A DNA stretch of 12,198 bases from an uncultured Planctomycetaceae bacterium (GTDB taxonomy: Bacteria; Planctomycetota; Planctomycetia; Planctomycetales; Planctomycetaceae). Position 1 is the first letter of the stretch, and every line of letters starts with the position of its first letter. Made by a program: the position numbers and the translations under genes. Below, piece after piece: positions 7,658 to 12,198 of the stretch. Where the stretch lies: contig CAIXQV010000734.1 of the NCBI GenBank assembly GCA_903921605.1, positions 1 to 12,198 of the forward strand, in the 5' to 3' direction. Below the pieces are notes generated by a model. That model searched no databases and had not been told where the DNA came from. It was given only the letters and a program-made list of their open reading frames with translations.

Positions 7658-7661
7658 CCCC

Positions 7662-9047
7662 ATGAACCCGACACGACGCAACACTCTGAAGAATCTTTCA
7701 CTGGGGGCAGGATCCTTCTTGTTATCGCCTTTTCTCCGCCAGGTAGAACTCCAGGCCGCAGGCAATGCGATCGCGATGCCCAATCGTTTCGTGTTTGTTG
7801 TGAAATCGAGCGGCATCATTCCTGATGGCATCACGCCTGACGCATTCAAAGGCAAAGATTCGAGCGGCAGTTTATTCAGTCAGGGTCTGTCAGACGTTTC
7901 TCTGCCGTCATCAATGCACGCCCTGGAGCCCTTTAAAGATCAGCTTTCGATCGTGCAGGGGCTTTCGGGGAAAATGTGCCGTGGTGGTCACTCCAGCTGG
8001 TTTGGCATGATGGGTGTCTACATGACTGGAGGGGAATTTGATGCAGGTGCGGTTATCAGAGCCACCGCCGATGCAGAATTGGCCAAACTCAACCCAGCGC
8101 CGTTTAATCATTTAGGACTGGCGATCAGAGGGAAGGCGTTGAGCAGTGATTATGGTGGGACCATGTATCCTGGGATCAGCGCCGTCGGTCCGGGACAGGA
8201 ACTTCCCTTTCAGGGATCCCCCGACATTGCCTACGAACAACTGTTCGGCTCTGCCGTTTCGTCCAACAGCGGGGCTGAAAAGAGGTTCAAGCTGCAAGGG
8301 AATCTTCTTGATTTCATGGTCGATGATATCAGGAAGGTCACGAAGGCTATTCCCTCGTCGGAACATGGCAAGATGGATGCCTACCTCAACGCGTTTGAAG
8401 AACTTCAGGTACGTCACAGCAAGTTGTCGAGCATGAAGGAACAGATCGCCGCCAACGCGCCGGGGTACACTGACAAATTCACTTCTACGGTTGAGGAGGT
8501 TCGTCAGGAAGCACAATTTGATCTGGCCACGGCGGCATTGATTGCAGGCCTCACCAACGTGGTCACGATTCGCCTGGACAATGTGGATATGACCTACAAA
8601 AAGCTGGGTATCGACGAACATAACCATGGCATCGGACACAACGAAGGCACGAAAAGCCAGACTGAATACCGTGAGATCATCCAGAAACACCATTCAGAAC
8701 TTCTGGCGACGATGGCCGGGAAACTGAGAGCAGTTCCTGAGGGTGATGGAGACATGCTGGACAACACCATGATTATCTTCCTCTCTGATTCGAGCGATAA
8801 TCACCACGGAACTGGAATGGAGTGGCCTTATCTGATTGTTGGCGGAGGCGGCGGTAAGCTCAAGCTGCCGGGGCGTTATCTGCGTTACCCGAAATATGGT
8901 GAAAAGGGCTGCCGTACCATCGGCGACTGGTGGACCACTCTGCTCAATGCCTACGGCAACCCCATCAAGTATTATGGCAACGAAGATCTTGTGCTTAAAC
9001 AGAACGGCTGTTCGCACGCGGGACCACTTGAGGAGCTTTTGGTTTGA
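7662..9047 (+). CDS. DUF1552 protein, exported with an RR-type signal
   Basis: From the ATG at 7662 the product is 461 residues. The N-terminus M-N-P-T-R-R-N-T-L-K followed by LSLGAGSFLLSPFL is a twin-arginine-type signal, usual for DUF1552 proteins. Family landmarks include FVFVVKSSGIIPDG near the mature start, CRGGHSSWFG, a central coiled stretch (about 215-290), ALIAGLTNVVTIRLDN, HNEGTKSQTEYREIIQKHH and IIFLSDSSDNHHG near the end. The last resembles the metal-site region of DUF1501/sulfatase-like proteins, but the activity is unknown. An in-frame ATG at 7638 lies inside the preceding gene. I prefer 7662 because GAGG at 7651-7654 sits seven bases before it, directly against the TAG stop (7655-7657) of the cytochrome gene, implying translational coupling. 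DUF1552 genes commonly sit beside DUF1592/DUF1588 genes, so the two probably act together in the envelope. Confidence 0.92.
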   Translation: MNPTRRNTLKNLSLGAGSFLLSPFLRQVELQAAGNAIAMPNRFVFVVKSSGIIPDGITPDAFKGKDSSGSLFSQGLSDVSLPSSMHALEPFKDQLSIVQGLSGKMCRGGHSSWFGMMGVYMTGGEFDAGAVIRATADAELAKLNPAPFNHLGLAIRGKALSSDYGGTMYPGISAVGPGQELPFQGSPDIAYEQLFGSAVSSNSGAEKRFKLQGNLLDFMVDDIRKVTKAIPSSEHGKMDAYLNAFEELQVRHSKLSSMKEQIAANAPGYTDKFTSTVEEVRQEAQFDLATAALIAGLTNVVTIRLDNVDMTYKKLGIDEHNHGIGHNEGTKSQTEYREIIQKHHSELLATMAGKLRAVPEGDGDMLDNTMIIFLSDSSDNHHGTGMEWPYLIVGGGGGKLKLPGRYLRYPKYGEKGCRTIGDWWTTLLNAYGNPIKYYGNEDLVLKQNGCSHAGPLEELLV

Positions 9048-9109
9048 TTGTGGCGGTGCTGAACTTAACTCCGTCGAAGTAAAGCAGAACCAACAGACAC
9101 GAGACATCC

Positions 9110-10891
9110 ATGAAAACGAAACTCATCCTCACCGCAGCGCTGCTGTGCTTCGTCTCTCCGAATTGCTTCGCCCAGCCGCTCAAGGTTTTCATTCTGGCTG
9201 GCCAATCGAACATGGAGGGACATGCTGAGATCCGCACCTTTGACTACATCGGCAAAGATCCCGCCACGGCACCCTTGCTCAAGGAGATGCGCAATCCTGA
9301 TGGAACGCCGCGCGTATGTGACAAGGTCTGGATGTCGTATTTGACCGGGCCTTATGATGGCAGCGCGAATGGCGAGGGCCTGGGGAAACTGACTGCCGGC
9401 TTTGGCGAACGCGGAGACAACCCGACCCGGTTAAGTAACAAGATCGGCCCTGAGTTCACCTTTGGTATCACCATGGAAAAAGCACTGAAGGAACCCATCC
9501 TGATCATCAAGACCGCCTGGGGCGGCAGGTCGCTCAATACCGAGTTTCGTCCGCCAAGCGCCGGGCCATACGTGCTTCCCAGACAGATTCAAGAAGAATG
9601 GGACAAGCATCCGCAGGGTGCCCACGGCATTCCCAAACTGGAAGATCGAAAGAAATGGCAGGAAGACAAAGATGCCGCGTCAGGTGTGTTTTACCGCATG
9701 ATGGTTGAGCATGTGAAAATGGTGCTCGCAGATCCGGCTCGGGTCTGTCCGGCCTATGATCCCAGGGAGGGCTATGAAATTGCGGGTTTTGTCTGGCTTC
9801 AGGGTTTCAACGATCTCGTCGATGGCCAGACCTATCCGAATGGCGATTACGATGAATACTCGCGCCTCCTGGCACACTTCATCCGCGACGTACGCAAGGA
9901 CCTGTCCGCCCCGAAGATGCCCTTCGTCATCGGCGTGCTGGGTGTCGATGGTGAAAAAAACGTCAACTTCCGCAAAGCAATGGCCGCTCCGGCTGCCATG
10001 CCCGAGTTCCAGGGCAATGTCGTTGCTGTCGATACAGCACCTTTTTGGGATCGTGATATCGAAGCCGCAGAACCGAGGCAGGGCGAGTACAACGAAATCG
10101 TCGGCACGGCGCACACATTGAAAGCAGATGGCACGCTCGATACGGAACGGAAATGGGACAGGTTCTGGAAGCCGATTGGTAAGCCACAGCCACAGGAGCG
10201 AAATTGGCGCTTCGTCACGGTTGATACCACCGAGACGAAGGAGAAACTGGAAGAGTTCACGGACAGAAGATTCCGCGATATCACACTGCCCGCCGAAATG
10301 GAGAATTGGTATCTGCCTGACTTCGATGACAGCCAATGGACAGCAGGCAAGGCTCCCATCGGCAAGGGCGTGTGGAACCACAGCGGAATTACCCTCGACA
10401 AGTTTTCTTCAATGTGGGGCAAAGAAGAATTCCTGCTCATGCGTTCGACTTTCGAAGTAGAAAGCCTCTATTACGACGCCTACCGCATCGCGATTCTGGC
10501 GAGACAAGGATTTCATGTTTATTTGAACGGCCACATGATTCACACCTATATCTGGTGGAAGGATGAGCCGCAATACAGATCAATTGTTCTCGATCAAGAA
10601 CAGACTCAATACTTGAAGAAGGGGAAGAACGTCCTGGCGGTTTATACCAATGACCAATACTCCCCCGACTCCCCGGAACATTATGCCGCGCTCGATGCAT
10701 GGATTGAGGGAATCACTAGGGCGGATCAGGAGAAACTCGACCTCGCTTTGGAGGAAGTCCTTTCACCCAGGGACAGAGAAGCACTCAAAGGCGCATCCAA
10801 CGGTGGCTACCACTACTTCGGCAGTGCAAAAATCTTTGCTCAGATGGGCAAAGCCTTCGCCGAAGCGAACCTCGAACTCATCAAAAAGTGA
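9110..10891 (+). CDS. Secreted SASA-type carbohydrate O-acetyl esterase with an inserted beta-sandwich domain
   Basis: The 593-residue protein starts with a Sec signal (MKTKLILTAALLCFVSPNCFA, probably cut before QPLK). A SASA / SGNH-like esterase domain begins at once: GQSNMEG at 31-37 carries the nucleophile Ser33, TAWGGRSL (135-142) and FVWLQGFND (227-235) are the middle blocks, and the catalytic His is best placed at His568 in GGYHYFGSAKIF. Between about 340 and 545 lies extra sequence with jelly-roll sugar-binding features (NWYLPDFDDSQW, VYLNG, GKNVLAVYTN), so a binding domain appears to be inserted before the His block. Such enzymes remove acetyl groups from sialic acids or plant and algal polysaccharides; the substrate here is unknown. 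It starts 62 bp after the DUF1552 gene on the same strand, with a weak Shine-Dalgarno, so co-transcription is likely but not proven. It ends 10 bp before a convergent transposase fragment. Confidence 0.88.
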   Translation: MKTKLILTAALLCFVSPNCFAQPLKVFILAGQSNMEGHAEIRTFDYIGKDPATAPLLKEMRNPDGTPRVCDKVWMSYLTGPYDGSANGEGLGKLTAGFGERGDNPTRLSNKIGPEFTFGITMEKALKEPILIIKTAWGGRSLNTEFRPPSAGPYVLPRQIQEEWDKHPQGAHGIPKLEDRKKWQEDKDAASGVFYRMMVEHVKMVLADPARVCPAYDPREGYEIAGFVWLQGFNDLVDGQTYPNGDYDEYSRLLAHFIRDVRKDLSAPKMPFVIGVLGVDGEKNVNFRKAMAAPAAMPEFQGNVVAVDTAPFWDRDIEAAEPRQGEYNEIVGTAHTLKADGTLDTERKWDRFWKPIGKPQPQERNWRFVTVDTTETKEKLEEFTDRRFRDITLPAEMENWYLPDFDDSQWTAGKAPIGKGVWNHSGITLDKFSSMWGKEEFLLMRSTFEVESLYYDAYRIAILARQGFHVYLNGHMIHTYIWWKDEPQYRSIVLDQEQTQYLKKGKNVLAVYTNDQYSPDSPEHYAALDAWIEGITRADQEKLDLALEEVLSPRDREALKGASNGGYHYFGSAKIFAQMGKAFAEANLELIKK

Positions 10892-10901
10892 GATCGTGAA
10901 A

Positions 10902-11723
10902 TCAAAACTGCCGATAGCGTTTTCGGCCCATGCGGCTCCACCACCTTCTGATGGCGGCCACTGCGAACTCTGCTGTGTCATGGCTGATGCCGACCGAAAC
11001 TCCTGCTTCGTTGTGTGTGATATCGTAAACGCCATAGGGCACAGCCTTGCCGAGTTCTTTGTCGGGAATGTCATGCGTTGTGACCTTTCGAGGAGCCCCT
11101 TTCATGCGGTACCTTTTCCCGGAATTCTTCATGTTTCCCAGCGGTTCCTTCTTCTTTGTATCGACCGAGATCACGGGCTGACTGGTCTTCTGAAACGCTT
11201 TCACTCGCGAGGCAATATGCCGGAACTGTGCATCGCGATCGGGATGCTGTTTCCCTTCGATCTTCTTGCGGTTGACCTGCAGACGGTATCCCTGCGAACG
11301 CAACAACTGCCCGACTTTGGTACTGCTGACTTGAAATCCCTGCTGTCGAAGCTCCTTGGCCAGTTGACGTGTCCCCTGACAGATCCAGCGTAACGGAACC
11401 ATTGGGTCTCCCCGCGTTTCGGCTTCTACGAGCGACTCAATCGCATAAATCAATTCGGGTTGCAGGCTCTCGCAACTCGGTCGCCCCGCTCCGGGACGAC
11501 GCTGCCGATCTGCGGAAGCGGCGCTCGGATCATCAAGCTCCTGAATTCCATTACGGATCGTCCGATCAGACAAGCCCGTTGCTTCGGCAACAGCGGCGAT
11601 TCCGCCGCGACCGAGCGACCTTGCTTCAGCTGCCGCCCATCGCCGACGTCCACGCTCGTCAAGATCCCCAACGATCGCTATAAACTTCTCGCGAATCCAT
11701 CGCACTATATTTGCTTCCGGCAT
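10902..11723 (-). pseudogene. ISAzo13-family transposase, C-terminally truncated
   Basis: The 273-residue frame from ATG 11723 matches the N-terminal two thirds of ISAzo13-family transposases (normally around 400 residues): an HTH region (VAEATGLSDRTIRNGIQEL, 45-63), RRPGAGRP, PLRWICQGTRQLAKEL, VGQLLRSQGYRLQ.N, the first catalytic Asp in VISVDTKKKE (about 184-193), HDIPD, PYGVYD and DTAEFAVAAIRRWW. Homology stops at residue 270 (GRKRY), about position 10914; the next three codons are unrelated and end in a stop. The second Asp and the Glu of the DDE triad are therefore lost and the protein cannot be active. The break lies 22 bp after the esterase stop, so a deletion or recombination joined IS sequence to the esterase's 3' flank. 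No terminal inverted repeats could be identified. Confidence 0.9.
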
Positions 11724-11822
11724 AGCCGAAAGTGTCCAGTTTCGGACCGATGTTCACAATACCAATCCGGTAGTTAATTGTTTTGCAGCGCCTTAGTCCG
11801 TGTCCGCATTTCCGCGCAACGC

Positions 11823-11837
11823 CTCGCACAGTGCGAG
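11823..11837. promoter_or_regulatory. 15-bp perfect palindrome
   Basis: CTCGCAC-A-GTGCGAG reads the same on both strands around one central base. A one-base loop cannot fold fully as RNA, so it looks more like a dimeric protein-binding site or a chance palindrome. No gene starts close by that it would obviously control; a 12-codon frame at 11849 is too short to count. Confidence 0.25.
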
Positions 11838-11973
11838 AACAAAGAAACCATGAGGAACCTTCGGATTGTCAGTTTGTCCGCTGGTTGATTGCGTCTCGGA
11901 GCAACCAAGCACTCCGCTTCGGCAGGGGACTCGCGTCGGTCACATCGAGGCCCTAGAAAACGGGTCTTTGCAA

Positions 11974-12012
11974 ACTGCTCCGGTCCGACACGCGTCCGAC
12001 ACGCCGGAGTGG
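11974..12012. repeat. REP-like hairpin repeat, copy B, with internal 11-bp duplication
   Basis: The stem CTCCGG (11978-11983) against CCGGAG (12004-12009) is perfect, 6 bp, all Watson-Crick. Inside, the 11-mer GTCCGACACGC is present twice in tandem (11983-11993 and 11994-12004). Removing one unit gives a sequence nearly identical to copy A at 2964-2992. The copies therefore share a hairpin that tolerates loop expansion. Confidence 0.45.
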
Positions 12013-12141
12013 CATCGATTTGACTCGCCTAGTCGGCGGCACTCCATCAAGTGGCGCAGTCATGTTGGCTACGGATGGAAGTCCGTGGAACGAGGAAGTG
12101 ATCGCAACACTGGCATGAAATGACTCCAGCCCAAACCACAC

Positions 12142-12198
12142 AGGAGGGCGTGTCATGAGTTGCCAAGGCCGAGATCGTGCCGGTCCATTTTGATGCCG
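12142..12198 (+). other. Strong Shine-Dalgarno and start of a reading frame cut by the window edge
   Basis: AGGAGG at 12142-12147 is followed after seven bases by ATG at 12155-12157, the best ribosome-binding arrangement in the window. The frame from this ATG stops after 12 codons (TGA 12191-12193), and another ATG overlaps that stop (12193-12195). A 12-codon frame from ATG 12120 also ends on it as ATGA. One base off, from 12159 to the edge, the translation V-A-K-A-E-I-V-P-V-H-F-D-A looks like an ordinary protein start. The edge may thus hold the beginning of a gene with a one-base insertion after its ATG, or a short leader frame coupled to the next gene. The gene cannot be identified from 40 bases. 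Confidence 0.35.

Larger units (their letters stand above)
11724..12141. other. Non-coding, hairpin-rich stretch upstream of the transposase fragment
   Basis: No recognisable gene is seen. It should include the outer end of the ISAzo13 element just above 11723, but no inverted repeat could be defined because the other end is deleted. Structures present are the palindrome at 11823-11837, the REP-like repeat at 11974-12012, and a nested fold beyond it: GGAGTG (12006-12011) against CACTCC (12040-12045), enclosing GACT/AGTC (12022-12025, 12031-12034) which competes with CGCC/GGCG. Confidence 0.4.

Noticed and set aside
8112..8693. 193-codon minus-strand frame inside the DUF1552 gene
   Set aside because: Antisense shadow of a recognised family member; no motif of its own.
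9680..10381. 233-codon minus-strand frame inside the esterase gene
   Set aside because: Shadow frame: Cys/Ile-rich translation without motifs, opposite a well-conserved coding sequence.
10650..11393. 247-codon plus-strand frame spanning the end of the esterase and the transposase
   Set aside because: It crosses two real genes in other frames, and its composition follows the reverse of the transposase.
1..12198. CRISPR array, tRNA/rRNA genes, toxin-antitoxin or phage defence genes
   Set aside because: No regularly spaced repeats, cloverleaf or rRNA signatures were seen, and none of the recognisable proteins belongs to such systems.

Overview
The window most likely comes from a planctomycete (Planctomycetota). 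The signature is the adjacent pair at 5288-9047: a c-type cytochrome protein with the DUF1595/DUF1592/DUF1588/DUF1585 series, then a DUF1552 protein with an RR-type export signal. Both families are strongly enriched in that phylum. A twin-arginine Gfo/Idh/MocA oxidoreductase and a SASA-type carbohydrate esterase nearby fit the same lifestyle. Genus cannot be decided from the sequence.

Layout, left to right. The left edge holds the C-terminal tail of a probable IS4-type transposase (to 119). An aquaporin Z-like gene follows on the minus strand (182-875), broken by two one-base losses and lacking a normal start codon. Next is a minus-strand choloylglycine-hydrolase-family amidase (1151-2203), whose probable true start and signal peptide lie upstream (2244) in another frame, separated by a run of nine G. 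From 2245 to about 3400 no intact gene is visible. This stretch has a 20-bp-periodic tandem repeat just upstream of the amidase, a GC-rich hairpin, a REP-like hairpin repeat, and remnants of a mandelate-racemase/enolase-superfamily gene in three frames (about 3160-3398). The Gfo/Idh/MocA gene is intact on the minus strand (3399-4781). After a 500-bp divergent intergenic region comes a plus-strand cluster: cytochrome/DUF1588 protein, DUF1552 protein, SASA esterase (5288-10891). A truncated ISAzo13-family transposase (10902-11723, minus) lies 10 bp after the esterase stop codon. The right 475 bp holds palindromes, a second copy of the REP-like hairpin, and a strong Shine-Dalgarno before a reading frame cut by the window edge.

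Working model (inference): the 5288-10891 genes form an exported, cell-envelope unit, with two CxxCH sites on the first protein, a Tat-like substrate second and a secreted O-acetyl esterase third, probably acting on acetylated glycans. The flanks are a decaying accessory zone with two transposase fragments and at least two broken genes. No CRISPR array, tRNA, rRNA or recognisable defence system was seen. Three of the frame breaks are single-base length differences in G/C runs, so consensus error is a real alternative to biological decay and should be settled before calling these pseudogenes.
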